Assembly: GCA_030765045.1 (NCBI GenBank)
Contig: CM060965.1
Span: 25,937,435-26,001,434 of the forward strand
Direction: 5' to 3'
Length of the DNA: 64,000 nucleotides
DNA from: Tenodera sinensis
Lineage: Eukaryota > Arthropoda > Insecta > Mantodea > Mantidae
Below the pieces are notes generated by a model. It had not been told where the DNA came from. It saw only the letters and a program-made list of their open reading frames with translations, and did not search any database. Below are positions 11,047 to 22,320 of this stretch, one piece after another (within the stretch, counting starts at the first letter, position 1; each line of letters begins with the position of its first letter). The translations under genes and the position numbers were made by a program.

Positions 11047-11652
11047 ATTAACAACTTAAAAAGCACAAATTCTTGAACGCAGGATGTTGATAAATGCAAA
11101 ATTCATAAATAAATCCTACGAATTCCTATTCCAGGTTTTATTATTTTTCGACTTTTGCATGTATGAGTTTGAATAAGTTATAACATCTATGGTAGGAACA
11201 AAATTTAATAGCGGCTGATAGCTGACTTTTACTGTTGTTTTACCCACTGTGCAAATAAATTTTGTGGGCGCAAGTGAAATTTATACCACTGGCTTTACAA
11301 CATGATTTCGCAGTGTGTGTAACTATACAACACTGCAAGGCATGGCAAACCTATGTTTGTATTCTATACCAAGCCACGTGTCATTATATTTATCGACAGC
11401 CATAGAAACATTTCACAGGTGTTGACATTACAGAAATGCTACTAATGGCTCTACAATAGTTACATTATGTCCAATATGTAGCCCCGCTAAAGTACACCTA
11501 TGAGCAAGCATTCAATATCTTAACTAAATTACATGTCAGCAGTAGGTTAGCAGCTTCCAGTCTTGAAGCTCTTGGAATGAGAATATGGCAAGAGAAAGGG
11601 TGCCCAACTGAAGATCCTAAAAATGCATCCTATTATAAAACTTTTTGGAAGT

Positions 11653-11974
11653 TTAAGAGGTAGAACTGGAACTTAAAAATTCAATGCCACAACTGGGATT
11701 TGAACCACAGACCTTCCGCTTGCCGGGCGGACGCTCTAACCACTGAGCTATTGTGACAAACTGCCAGAATGGCATTAAATTCTCAAGCCAGTTCGTATTT
11801 CTCCTGGTAAACCACAAAGGCAGTCTCACATCAGAGACAATTACCCCAATGGTGACTTACTATTGCAAGTACTTTATATCCCAGGATTAAATAACCTCTT
11901 AAACTTTGCCCACACACGGCTTGTGTGTTTAAAAACACCAACAGTAAGTTTGTTGGCATAAATAAATAATAATT
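11653..11974. repeat. SINE family A copy with inverted 5' part
   Basis: Flanked by the 13-bp direct repeat ACTTTTTGGAAGT (11640-11652, 11975-11987). The left 245 bp are the SINE body, tRNA head and 5' leader in minus orientation. At about 11899 the sequence switches to the + orientation family tail (TTAAACTTTGCCCACACACG ... GGCATAAATAAATAATAA). One insertion therefore holds an inverted 5' part and a forward 3' tail. Confidence 0.9.
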
Positions 11975-12014
11975 ACTTTTTGGAAGTGTTCAATTTGAGA
12001 ATAACTAAAATTAA

Positions 12015-13029
12015 TCTCTTGAGCGATGGCCATTTAAAACGTCCGCGAGCTGAGAACTGCTACCCAATATCCAGCACAGGGCATTTGAAGTGCTTTGTAT
12101 ATACACAGCTATATTTTATGTAAATATTAAGTTATTTTAATGAAACAAAAACTGGTATAAAACTTGTTATATGCAGTATACATGTACGTCATCAGCAAAG
12201 TTGAGTTGCATTTACAAAATGTTGAAATGGCACTATTTTGTTTCACTATGGTGAAAAGTTAACTTTGCTCTGTCAAACGCATCTAACATAAGTTCTCTGA
12301 AAGAAACAGTAGTCGACCCATTGTATGTGTGGCTAATGCGTCAGCAAAACAGCGCATAGTGTATGAGTGATCTGTGAGTCATCCGAATACAGCAATATTG
12401 CAACTTTTCCTTACGTGTGTTTTGTAACTTAGTAGACTCCATTTCTTTCTTTGTTGAAATACATACATATACTTTCCTGCTTGTAGCTGAAGGGAGAAGT
12501 GGTATAAAAAGGTATTTTTGCACCAACTGGATATAACCATATACAATTGTTTGGTAATTTGGAGAGCTCTAAACCCACACAGGACAATGACCTACCTGGA
12601 CTTCCCACTACCTATAGCTCGCAGCCTAATTGAACAATACCACGTTGGGGGTAGAAAATCCGGAACTCCTGCACCCCTCAGACTTCAAGAAAAACATCCT
12701 AAAAGGATACCACCAACAGCAAAGAAGTCCCACCCATCTCGAAAGTGTTTCGTGTGCCGCAAAAAGGGAATTCGTGAATGTGGAGATGTACCCTTGTATG
12801 TTTATCCTTGTTTTGAGGCATATCACTGCATGAGGAACATATAAAGGTAAGCCAGTAAAGTGTATAGGCTTTACTTAAATGTTTCATAAAGGAAAAATTA
12901 AAATAAGTTCAATTAGGTAAGGAATAAATAAGGGTTAAATGCAAAAACGCACAGGACGTGTATACACGCCCATATCACTCATCCGTCATTTTAAATGGAC
13001 GTGATTTCACGTCCATATTGCTGAAGAGG
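12015..13029 (+). mobile_element. piggyBac-like element, copy 1 (internally deleted)
   Basis: TTAA on both sides (12011-12014, 13030-13033), with inverted ends TCTCTTGAGCGATGGCCATT and, at the right on the minus strand, CCTCTTCAGCAATATGGACG. It is 1,015 bp, too short for a full transposase. It keeps the C-terminal zinc-finger exon-like piece at 12630-12844. Copy 2 at 32577-34863 is colinear outside a LINE insertion. Confidence 0.85.
12630..12844 (+). pseudogene. piggyBac transposase C-terminal remnant
   Basis: The frame contains HPSRKCFVCRKKGIRECGDV then YVYPCFEAYH. It resembles the cysteine-rich C-terminal domain of piggyBac transposases (RxCxxCxxKGxR...C..C...LCxxPCFExYH). One of the usual cysteine pairs appears lost. 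The catalytic DDD region is absent. Confidence 0.7.
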
Positions 13030-13033
13030 TTAA

Positions 13034-14470
13034 GCATACATCAACATTAACAAAATTTAGAGGAAAAGCAGTATCCTCTTGTCTGTGATTGATTTTCAGG
13101 CTTGGCAATGGGTGGTCTATTTTCACCATTTCTTGCTAATCTTTTCATGAACTTATTTCAAACACAAATTACTACAGCATTCCCTTTAATTTTTAAAAGT
13201 TGGTATAGATACGTAAACGATATTTTTGTCATTGTTCCAGAGAAACACATAAATTATGCCTTAAAACTTTTAAATTTATAAGATAAAGCTATTAAATTCA
13301 CTTTGGAAACTGAAAATAATGGTTGGCTTCCATTCCTAGATTCACAAATAATAAAACGTAACAATAAATTAAATTTTGGCATTTATAGAAAATCTGCTCA
13401 TAATGATTACATTAAAATGAAAGTTTCAATCCTTTATCACATAAATTTGCTGTTTTAATAGTTTAATTTATAGGTTAATAAATATACCCCTTAACAAGGA
13501 AGAATTTAACACAGAGTACAAACATATTAACACTGCCGTACTAAATGGGTTTAATACAGATTTTATACAAAACAAATACAGAAATTTAAATATCGAAAAG
13601 CCATTAAAGAAGTTTCACCCCCTCAAGAAAATTGTAGATTGATTATTGTAATTTTAAAAAGTTAACTTACCATGCTTGGGCTAATAAAAAATTTACAAAA
13701 TTTTTTAAAGAATAAGGTAAAAATTTGGCTTCGTAAAATAAACATAGTAATAAAATCTGTTGAATTTTTCTATAAAGGACACAATTTCTCAAATTATAAA
13801 AAATCCGGCATTTATTAATTTCACTGTTTGGTTGTGATAGGGTTTATTTAAGTAAAACCAAATGTCGTTTAAAAACTAGAATAAACGAATATTTTAGAAA
13901 TATTAAATATATACCAATTGATAAATTGACTGTGGCAGATCATTTTTGGTCATTTAATCATGAAATGAATCTAGACGGTAGCGCCATGGTCAAGTGGTTA
14001 AACTGTTCCCCCACCACATAGGTGGCCCGAGTTAAATCCCAGGGACTTGCATGTAGTATCTGTGGTGATGAAGCGGCATCTGGGTAGGTTTTCCCTGGGT
14101 TCTCTAGTTTCCCCTGTCATTCATTTCACCAACTGCTCCATCATCACCTTTTCAATCAACTTTGCCTGCATTTTGAATCATCCTCTTCCTCATACCTGGT
14201 GCTTGGCTGACCACCTACTTCCAGGTCTTCACTCAGTCCGGTGCATATGTTCCTCTGCTCCCCGACAGGCATCTGACCCTAGGCACAGGCTTGTAAATCC
14301 TAGGGGGTGTAAGTCCTACATAAGGGGAGGGTATCAGATAAAATTAAAACAATTAAATGGACCCACAGATTTAATAGTTAGGGAAAGGATTTTCATTTTA
14401 GAAAATAAGGATCGAATAATGAATTTTGAAATACAGCAATCTGATTCCGTTTATAAATTTGTTTTTTCAT
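13034..14470 (+). pseudogene. Degenerate Penelope-like element
   Basis: Frames from 13096 read GLAMGGLFSPFLANLFMN, WYRYVNDIFVIVPEKHI and WLPFLDSQIIKRNNKLNFGI, i.e. PLE reverse-transcriptase motifs B, C (YVND in place of YVDD) and the following block, with several frameshifts and stops. After a SINE insertion (13975-14335) the C-terminus resumes: GPTDLIVRERIFILENKDRI then MNFEIQQSDSVYKFVF. The 5' end abuts the piggyBac copy. The element is inactive. Confidence 0.8.
13975..14335 (+). repeat. tRNA-derived SINE family E
   Basis: The head reads AGCGCCATGGTCAAGTGGTT ... GGCCCGAGTTAAATCCCAGG (A-box and B-box-like). The body CTGGGTAGGTTTTCCCTGGG is unlike the other SINEs here. It interrupts the PLE coding sequence; ATCTAGA/ATCAGATA-like bases flank it, so the target duplication is weak. 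Only one copy is in the window. Confidence 0.7.
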
Positions 14471-15570
14471 AGATAGGTAACACACAGAAATTTAAGCAAA
14501 TTGGGTTGTTACAATGGCAACCAATATAAGCAAGATTCGCACTGAAGACACATTTGAGTTTAATGTGAAACAGCAGTCTGCATTGGAATCAAGAACTTTA
14601 TGCAGATATTAAGACCAGTGAAGCTTAGTCTCTAAGAATTGTTATCATGATTATTCTTTTTAACACATGATCATAAATACTTTCCTTCACCACCGGTATA
14701 ATCATGCCTGGAAAATGAACCCGGCCAGTTTATACCAGAAGTGTAATTTACTATGGTGCATTAATGAATGTGCCCATTAATAAAGTTAGGTACTAAATAC
14801 CTTCTTTGGATCTCTTTGCACCCAATGATGCCCCATTCAGTAATACTTGCCCACTGATGATATCATAACATGCCAATTCATGCATACAGAAGCCAGAAAC
14901 TCAATTATCACCTGGTACTTAAAATATAATTGCACATTCTACTGTAACAGATATTACTTTTTAACATGCACTTTAAGCATTTACATTTTGTGCAGTTGAT
15001 TAGAGCTAAGGCAGTAATAGATTGGTAACAAAATGTATTCAGAAGTCTATAGTATTGCAATCATAATCTCAAAATTAGATCTAGGAATTTAAAACAAATA
15101 CCTATTGAATTCCCTCAGGGAGTGGAAAATAACCACAGATTATGAAAAATTAAGCTACTGAATGCACTTTATACTGCCAAAAATTTCCTAGAAGGATGCT
15201 TGGTTATTATTTTGACACTTCTACCCAGAATGGCCAGAAATAAATATGGTTAGAGCTTATTAATGTTTAAATTTGATTCACCCACATAAATACTGTGAAG
15301 TGCAAAAACTATAATGTGTATTTTAGTCAACGATGAACTGCAAACCATAATGGTTGAATTCCATTAACATGTATGTGTCTGATCAATAGTCAAGTGTTAC
15401 AAAAGTTATACGAAAATGTATTTTAAATATCACTTTTAGCCTTGTGTGTGGTTCGTTGTTCAAGTTCTATGTTGTAACTGCATTGCATAGCAGTATGTAG
15501 AAACAAAGCTCAAATTAACAAAATTTCTTTAGTTTGTTTTTGTAATGGATTATAAATTATGAATTATTAA
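14471..15570. other. Spt6 intron 4, unassigned stretch
   Basis: Past the PLE C-terminus no recognisable feature was found before the fold-back SINE. Confidence 0.45.
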
Positions 15571-15755
15571 GAGGTAGAACTGGAACTTAAAAATTCAATG
15601 CCACAACTGGGATTTGAACCACAGACCTTCAAATCCCAGTTGTGGCATTGAATTTTTAAGTTCCAGTTCTACCTCTTAAACTTTGCCCACACACGGCTTG
15701 TGTGTTTAAAAACACCAACAGTAAGTTTGTTGGCATAAATAAATAATAATTACCA
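15571..15755 (+). repeat. Fold-back SINE family A insertion (48-bp hairpin arms)
   Basis: Flanked by the 13-bp direct repeat TATGAATTATTAA (15558-15570, 15756-15768). The left arm 15571-15618 is the exact reverse complement of 15628-15675, with a 9-base spacer CCACAGACC. The second arm continues into the normal family tail (CCCACACACGGCTTGTGTGT ... ATAAATAAATAATAA). The inverted part is the SINE body up to the B-box. The whole hairpin arrived in one event, since the duplication encloses it. Confidence 0.92.
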
Positions 15756-15786
15756 TATGAATTATTAATTTTTTCAACAAGCATGT

Positions 15787-16428
15787 GAGACAGAATATTA
15801 GAAGACCCCAAAAGAAAATCGTTCATGTAAATGTTTGTTAAAAGTGTAATTCGTTTTTTGATGTTGGTATGAGATAATTAAACGACGAAAACATGTTGAT
15901 AAGGTTCATTGTTACGAACAACTAAGTTTGCACAAAGACGTCATAAATCTTTCCATATTTGATTTTAATATATGTGTATAAATATTAGAATTGTTTGTAT
16001 TCCATAATAAAAGTAGGGGAGGATGATTAGAGGTTGCTTCCCTAACGAGAAAGAACTATTTGATGGACACATGCGCGGATGAATAGCGCGGATGAATATG
16101 AAAAAGGCGGTGTCGCGTTAAACGACGCCAAAAAAACTTTTCACTAGCGTGTGTATCTCCGAGGTGAGAAGACATTTTTTATGTAGTGTGAACATGGAAC
16201 TTTCACCAAACTTTCATCAAGCATAAATTCTACTAAATTAAAAAAGTGTAAAGGTTTTTAAGCATTTAACATGGTGCTGAGAGTGTAAAGTATCAATGAA
16301 GTGTTAATAAATCCATTGTGATAAAGAAACAATGTGTGATATTCCATTCCATCCGTTACCAAGCCCTGAGATCAAAAAGATCTCATTAGCTTAAAGACAC
16401 ACGTTAATAAATGCAAAAACAGCACCAC
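15787..16428 (+). mobile_element. Solo-LTR-like element, copy 1
   Basis: A 642-bp unit beginning GAGACAGAATATTAGAAGAC and ending GCAAAAACAGCACCAC, flanked by ATGT on both sides. It is closely similar to 19401-20068. It has a TATA-like TATAAATATTAG, several AATAAA signals and a perfect dyad TGAGATC-AAAAA-GATCTCA near the end. No coding sequence. Solo LTR is the best fit; the superfamily is not determined. Confidence 0.65.
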
Positions 16429-16436
16429 ATGTAAGA

Positions 16437-16752
16437 GAGGTAGAACTGGAACTTAAAAATTCAATGCCACAACTGGGATTTGAACCACAGACCTTCCGCT
16501 TACTGGGCGGATGCTCTAACCACTGAGCTATTGTGACAAACTGCCAGAATGGCATTAAAATCTCAAACCAGTTCATATTTCTCCTGGTAAACCACAAAGG
16601 CAGTCTCACATCAGAGACAAATTACCCCAATGGTGACTTACTATTGCAAGTACTTTATATCCCAGGATTAAATAACCTTCAGATTAGTAATTATTATTTA
16701 TTTATGCCAACAAACTTACTGTTGGTGTTTAATGGCATAAATAAATAATAAG
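16437..16752. repeat. SINE family A copy with inverted 5' part and short forward tail
   Basis: Target duplication CATGTAAGA (16428-16436, 16753-16761). Body, head and leader are in minus orientation. After AACCTTCAGATTAG comes a minus-oriented tail piece (ATTATTTATTTATGCCAACA ... GTTGGTGTT), and then a few bases of forward tail TGGCATAAATAAATAATA. The last about 70 bp are palindromic. It inserted four bases beyond the LTR-like element. Confidence 0.85.
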
Positions 16753-16761
16753 CATGTAAGA

Positions 16762-19400
16762 ATTAGTGTTAAGTAGACAATCTGAGGACTAGTTTCAAAA
16801 TTAAATATTTTCTTCAAGGGCTCCTTTTCATGCATGCACACACATCTGGGGTATAAAGTTACTACTGAACCATTCATTAATGGAAGATTCTATTCCAAAC
16901 ATTGAATAAATACTTTTAATCCAACATTCAGCCACAAAAACAAAAAAACGTAATCAAAGTAATTCTGAGTCGAAATGAACACTTTGAGCTTCATAAAGCT
17001 TGAGCAGTACATAAATTTCACAGACTCTGTCTGCATCACAGAGTAAAAGTGTTTTATAGATTTTAATGACATGTTTCACTGTTCTAAACACTTCATTTGC
17101 AACAGTACTTTTATATTGTTTAACATTATTTACAATATTTACATACATATTAGTTTTCAATTCATTTAAAACTTTTGGGAGATGGTTCTGGAATGTTAAA
17201 CTGCATGTTGCCACTCAATGCTTTAAGCCATTTTTAAGCTAATGTTGTACAGGCATCTTATATAAAAGAAAAATTAACATGGGCACATTTAAGACTTGGA
17301 AATTCCTCAAAATTGGCTGTATGAAACCATGGTTAGCACCATAAAAGATTCTTTAAAAATTTTGTGTCACCATTTATATTTTCTTTTGCATATGATACAG
17401 ATATATAAAAAAATAGTTATCTATGTTTCTTTGTTTCCTTCTTATATTAAATATTTGTTTTGTTTCAATTTAATTGCTTTGTATTAAACATTACATTAGT
17501 TTTGTGACTGTCATTTTTTGTTTCAGATCTTTCATTATATAACTTAAGTTTTTGTTTCAATTTCAATTTTCATACACAAGTACAATATTTTATTTTGTAA
17601 GCATTCATTGTTATTTTGTTATATATATACAGGATACCTGAGGCTACCTCTTGGTAAATCGACTGATGTCATGATTAAAATAAAAAAAAAAACTGTAAAT
17701 TGTGAATAAATAAAACTCAGAAAATTGAAAACTTTCCAGTTTTCTTTCCATACTTCCAGCTGGGTAGAACATCTCAATAAAGTTAATTTAAGTAGCTTGC
17801 AAGTACTTTTAACCCATTTGCATGCTTAAAGGCTACTATGATTACTTTCGCTAACTGCCATTTTGAGATCTATGCAAAATCTACAAAAATAGAAACTAAT
17901 AATTTTAATACAATACCTAAGTAATGAATTGTGTGACATAATAAAATTTTACTTATGCTATGTTCAGTGATGTTGAAATATCCAAAGTACCATCATGAAA
18001 AATTGCAAGGCAAAGTAAAAGATGGTGAATCATTTTGCAAGCTTATGTGCAACATAAACAAGCTCAGTAATTTACAGCTAAAACTAACAGCTTAAAAGCT
18101 GTTAAAAGTATTTCATTACAACATGCAAGAGAGATGTGTTACTTTTGTTAGTCTTTAGAGTAATAAAACAGATTATAAAAAAAATTAAATTTACATAAAT
18201 TTTTATAAATAACTGCATATGAACCTCAAATGCTATTTGTCAAAAAGAGTGTCATACAGTAATTCCCCATTTGCCATTTATTATAATTATTATAGTCATA
18301 TATAGAAGATCATGCTGCATTTAGAATCAAAAAAAATTTGGACCCTCCTCCCACCCCCAACAAAAATATATTGTACAACTCATGATATCTTAAGCATGCT
18401 GAAGCTTTCCGGCCTTCACCAATAAGCAAAAATACTTAGGAAAAAAAACATACCATTTCCTGTCTCTCCTAGAAAAATCATGGGAAAAAATGAAAATAAA
18501 AGCACATTAGCAAATGTGAAAATTGCACAAAATGTGTAACCAGTAACACTCATCAAAATTGTCTAAGGAAGAACACAAATTCATAAGCAAACTTCTATAT
18601 ATGATAATCATAATTGAAGGCAAATATGTATGTTTTATTTGCCAAATGCTAGATATTGACAGTCAATATTTGTGTTTAGGTTGTTAAAGCAAAAATACCT
18701 AAGCATCAAGTCCATGGCTGCCTGAAAAATCATTGAATAGCTACCAAGATTAAAGTATAGTAATGAATGCTCAACATAATTTAAACTGTAATTAAATGTT
18801 AATGGAATACTTAAAGATTATAGGACTGATAATGCCTGGCTTCTGAATACTACCTTTCTTGGACAATTCTGATGTGTGTATATTTCATTTATTCTCAGTG
18901 CTCTATCCAAATAAAATGTTTACAAACACACATATTTTAAAATGTTAAATACCAATCAGAAGGTAAGGGGTTCAACTTTATAAGGAATTCCTTTAACACA
19001 TCTCTCCATTTGCTGTCTGCTTCATTAATGTTAACTTCATTAATGTAAGCTTTAAACAGTGTTGCATAACATTTGGTGCCCTCTCATAACTAGTCTATTT
19101 TGATGCATCTAAAAATATTTTTGTTATAGGGTTTACTGAAGTTTAAGATTTGGAGCAACAAGCAATTATGTAGAGTTATAGAATTTGTATTCACACAAAG
19201 CTATATACTGCACTATTTGATGCACTACTTGTCTCAATTCAAAAGCTGAATTTCTTTTATTTCTCCTCATGTTCACATTTGGGTATAAGTATTAACCATT
19301 ATGTATCCTTTTATTTACAACAAATCCAAATGCTAAACACCTAAAGATGTATAAAAATATAAATGTATAAATATATAAATGTTTTGTTCTAATTACAATT
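16762..19400. other. Spt6 intron 4, unassigned AT-rich DNA
   Basis: About 2.6 kb without a recognised exon or repeat. An 86-codon open frame on the minus strand (16954-17214) has no motif I can name and no SINE, LINE or DNA-transposon context. Confidence 0.5.
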
Positions 19401-20068
19401 GAGACAGAATATTAGAAGACCCCAAAAGAAAATCGTTCATGTAAATGTTTGTTAAAAGTGTAATTCGTTTTTTGATGTTGGTATGAGATAATTAAATGAC
19501 GAAAACATGTTGATAAGGTTCATTGTTACGAACAACAAAGTTTGCACAAAGACGTCATAAATCTTTCCATATTTGATTTTAATATATGTGTATAAATATT
19601 AGAATTGTTTGTGTTCCATAATAAAAGTAGGGGAGGATGATTAGAGATTGCTTCCCTAACGAGAAAGAACTATTTGAGGACACATGTGCGGATGAATAGC
19701 GCGGATGAATATGAAAAAGGTGGTGTCGCGTCAAAACGACGCCAAAAAACTGTACACTAGCGTCTCCGTATTCGGCATGGATGGACGCATTTTTATGTAT
19801 ACGCATCATGAAATAGTAAAAGTGAATTTACTAAGTGTTTAGAGACCTTTAATTAAATTTCGGCGATGCTAGGGAAGTTGATCCGCTAAAATAAGACTTT
19901 CTACTGTGATACGATTTAAAAATTGTGAACAAGAAGGTGCAAATAAAATGTTTGACTAAAGTTAAACCCGAGTGTGTGTTCATTCCCTCCGTTACCAAGC
20001 CCTGAGATCAAAAAGATCTCATTAGCTTAAAGACACAGCGTCGTTAATAATTGCAAAAACAGCACCAC
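19401..20068 (+). mobile_element. Solo-LTR-like element, copy 2
   Basis: Colinear with copy 1 from GAGACAGAATATTAGAAGAC to CAGCACCAC, flanked by AATT on both sides. It differs mainly in the segment after the GGTGTCGCGT block. The dyad TGAGATC-AAAAA-GATCTCA is conserved. Confidence 0.65.
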
Positions 20069-20764
20069 AATTTTGAGCACACAAATAATTGCAGTCATGA
20101 CACAACTAAATCAAAATGACAAAAAAGACGTCAAAACACACACAATTCAATTTATCTCATATACTGCCTGTATAATCCCTCCCTTCATAAACATGGATTT
20201 CTCAGCCACAGTTGCAGTTTAACACTGAAGAAATTGAAAATACTTTAATAAATGTGTAGATTTAAATAAGCTTATGTTCAGAGAATTGGCATTTTTATTA
20301 AAATGGTTAGAAAATGTTTACAGTATGTTTCATAGTTATTTTTGTATTGGAATTACTATAAACTGTTACATTTGCCTATTTGTTGATAGCAATGTTCGTC
20401 ACCTAGGCTAAAGATTAAAAAAAGAGGAAGTCATAGCCATATTATAAATACATATGACCTAACTTGGAGAGGTACAGATAGGTGAATTTGTTCTTGGTAA
20501 TTATGTATAACTTCAATAATAGAGAAAAAATATTCTGAGGCTTCAGCATGAGCTACACATTAATATAGACTTAAACTACAAGGTGCAGTCCAAAGGTAAC
20601 GCATATATTTTTGTTCTGACTGTAGAACTGTTGCTGCAGCAGAAATGATGGTGGAGGAAGGAGACAACCTTGAGCAATGAGTAAACCATCAGTTCAACTC
20701 CAAGAGTGAGCACAAGAAGGAACAGTGGCGGTTTCACTTAATACATATGAAGTGATAGACATTT

Positions 20765-21240
20765 CAAATATTTTAGTATATGAGTCGGCCTATAGACACT
20801 TATAGTTTCACTTAAACTTACTTTTATCCGCACATGTTTTGAAGACAAGCATCTTCATTGTCAATAGTTTCTCTACTGGCGGTTGAAGAGGAAACATCTG
20901 TCGTGGTAGTGACAGTGCTGCTATCTGGGTTGCTGAATACAAACTTCAGTATGTCGTCTGCTTGTGGTATATCAAAGTTCATGGCTATGTGAACATTCTC
21001 CATTATATGTATTTTCTCCCAAATTATCAGTTCTGCTGTTGTTTTTACGTGTTTTAGTACTTTTATATCCTGTTCTATGGTGTGCTGAGTTGACTAGAAG
21101 TGACGGGTTCTGGATGATTTGTCAATTTGTTTGAATTTTATGTTTCTAATATGTTCCTTAAGTCTTGTCTCTAGATTCCTTTCAGTTTGGCCAAGTTTTT
21201 GGGCAATCTTAGCATCTTATTTAATAAACATCGGTGGTTC
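20765..21240 (-). pseudogene. Penelope-like element fragment (GIY-YIG to C-terminus)
   Basis: The minus strand reads AKIAQKLGQTERNLETRLKE then HIRNIKFKQIDKSSRTRHF and WEKIHIMENVHIAMNFDIPQ, parallel to the C-terminal half of the PLE at 37594-39703. The first GIY motif residues are missing and stops occur. It interrupts the mariner remnant. Confidence 0.75.
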
Positions 21241-21627
21241 CCTTAAGAGGCTATTTGTATACTCTTTATTATGGAATTTTTGTGAGAAGAACAGCCTGCT
21301 ATCATCAAAGTTTTTTGTGTAAAAGGTGAAAACTGTGCCAATACAGGCTCTAGACATTGTTCACTGGTGAGGATCATTATAGATGACTTGAAAATGACAA
21401 AAGTGAGTGCTCGTTGGATGCCAAGAATGCTTGATAAAGCAAGAAAGAACTCCAGATTACCTGTTAGGAAGAAATCGTGACAAGCCACCATTCAAATCCG
21501 AAATTTTTGGAAAGGGTGGATCCCTCTCTTCAATCCTGAAACAAGGCAGCAGTCAAAACATTCAGACTTGCAGCCCCCAACAAATTCAGAGCTGGCCCAT
21601 CTGCAGAGAAAACTCTGTATTCCATAT

Positions 21628-21988
21628 GATTTATTATTTATTTTTAAGTTCCAGTTCTACCTCTCAAACTTTGCCCTCACACTGCTTGTGTGTTTAAAAA
21701 CATCAACAGTAAGTTTGTTGGCATAAATAAATAATAATTACCATCTGAAGGTTATTTAATCCTGGCATATAAAGTACTTACAATAGTAAGTCACCATTGG
21801 AGTAATTTGTCTCTGATGTGAGACTACCTTTGTGGTTTACCAGGAGAAATATGAACTGGTTTGAGAATTTAATGCCATTCTGGCAGTTTGTCACAATAGC
21901 TCAGTGGTAGAGCAGCCACCCGGTAAGCGGAAGGTCTGTGGTTCAAATCCCAGTTGTGGCATTGAATTTTTAAGTTCCAGTTCTACCT
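21628..21988. repeat. SINE family A, rearranged copy with tail-to-head junction
   Basis: Bounded by CTCTGTATTCCATAT (21613-21627) and CTCTGTATTCAATAT (21989-22003). Inside are an inverted tail scrap (TTTATTATTTATT), forward body end plus tail, then directly a second unit: leader (GAAGGTTATTTAATCC), tRNA head (TAGCTCAGTGGTAGAG) and body to TTCTACCT. The tail joins the leader through AATTACCATCT, a junction also present (inverted) in the copies at 16437 and 55153. Confidence 0.8.
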
Positions 21989-22162
21989 CTCTGTATTCAA
22001 TATTTTGAGATGCTCCACCACACCAGGCTTGCATTGTCACCAAATTCCTACTGTAAAATGGAATTGGGGCACTTACACATCTCCCTGTTCACCTGAGCTT
22101 GCTCTGAGCGATTTCTGGCTGTTTAACACCCTGAAAAATACTCTCTGAGATAAGCCTAGGAT

Positions 22163-22318
22163 CTGCGGTATTGTTATTGTTGTTAGCTAATGTTGGGTTT
22201 CTGACAATGAAGTCATTAATTCTCTTGCTCTCCAATATTTTTCACTGATGGATGGGGCACTAGAAGTGGCCGGACATATTTGAAGGTGGTCTTGATCCAT
22301 TTCCTCCTGCAGATCACA
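22163..22318 (-). repeat. LINE family D 3' tail
   Basis: The minus strand reads TGCAGGAGGAAATGGATCAA ... TATTGGAGAGCAAGAGAATT ... CATTAGCTAACAACAACAAT, the same tail as at 32727-32850 with the (ACA)n end. It abuts the mariner remnant and the Tc1 left end. Confidence 0.7.
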
Positions 22319-22320
22319 TA

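Larger units (their letters stand above)
20579..22160 (+). pseudogene. Degenerate mariner-like element
   Basis: Starts with CAAGGTGCAGTCCAAAGGTA after a TA. Frames further on read IIDDLKMTKVSARWMPRMLD, then FNPETRQQSKHSD, and after a SINE insertion LALSDFWLFNTLKNTL. These match the mariner order 'TKVSARWVPRML ... FEPETKRQS ... SPDLAPSDxxLF..L'. Stops and frameshifts are frequent. It is split by a PLE fragment (about 20765-21240) and by SINE A (21628-21988). The right terminus is not seen. Confidence 0.75.

Noticed and set aside
14047..14472. 141-codon frame starting in a SINE
   Set aside because: A chance fusion of SINE sequence with the C-terminus of the degenerate PLE; only the last third is former coding sequence.
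16954..17214. 86-codon open frame on the minus strand
   Set aside because: No motif, no transposon termini and no splice context; in AT-rich DNA a frame of this size is expected by chance.
20765..20900. Hammerhead motif after the PLE fragment on the minus strand
   Set aside because: A GTGAAACTATAAGTGTC stretch exists, but no CTGATGA-like core or stem II could be placed upstream of it.
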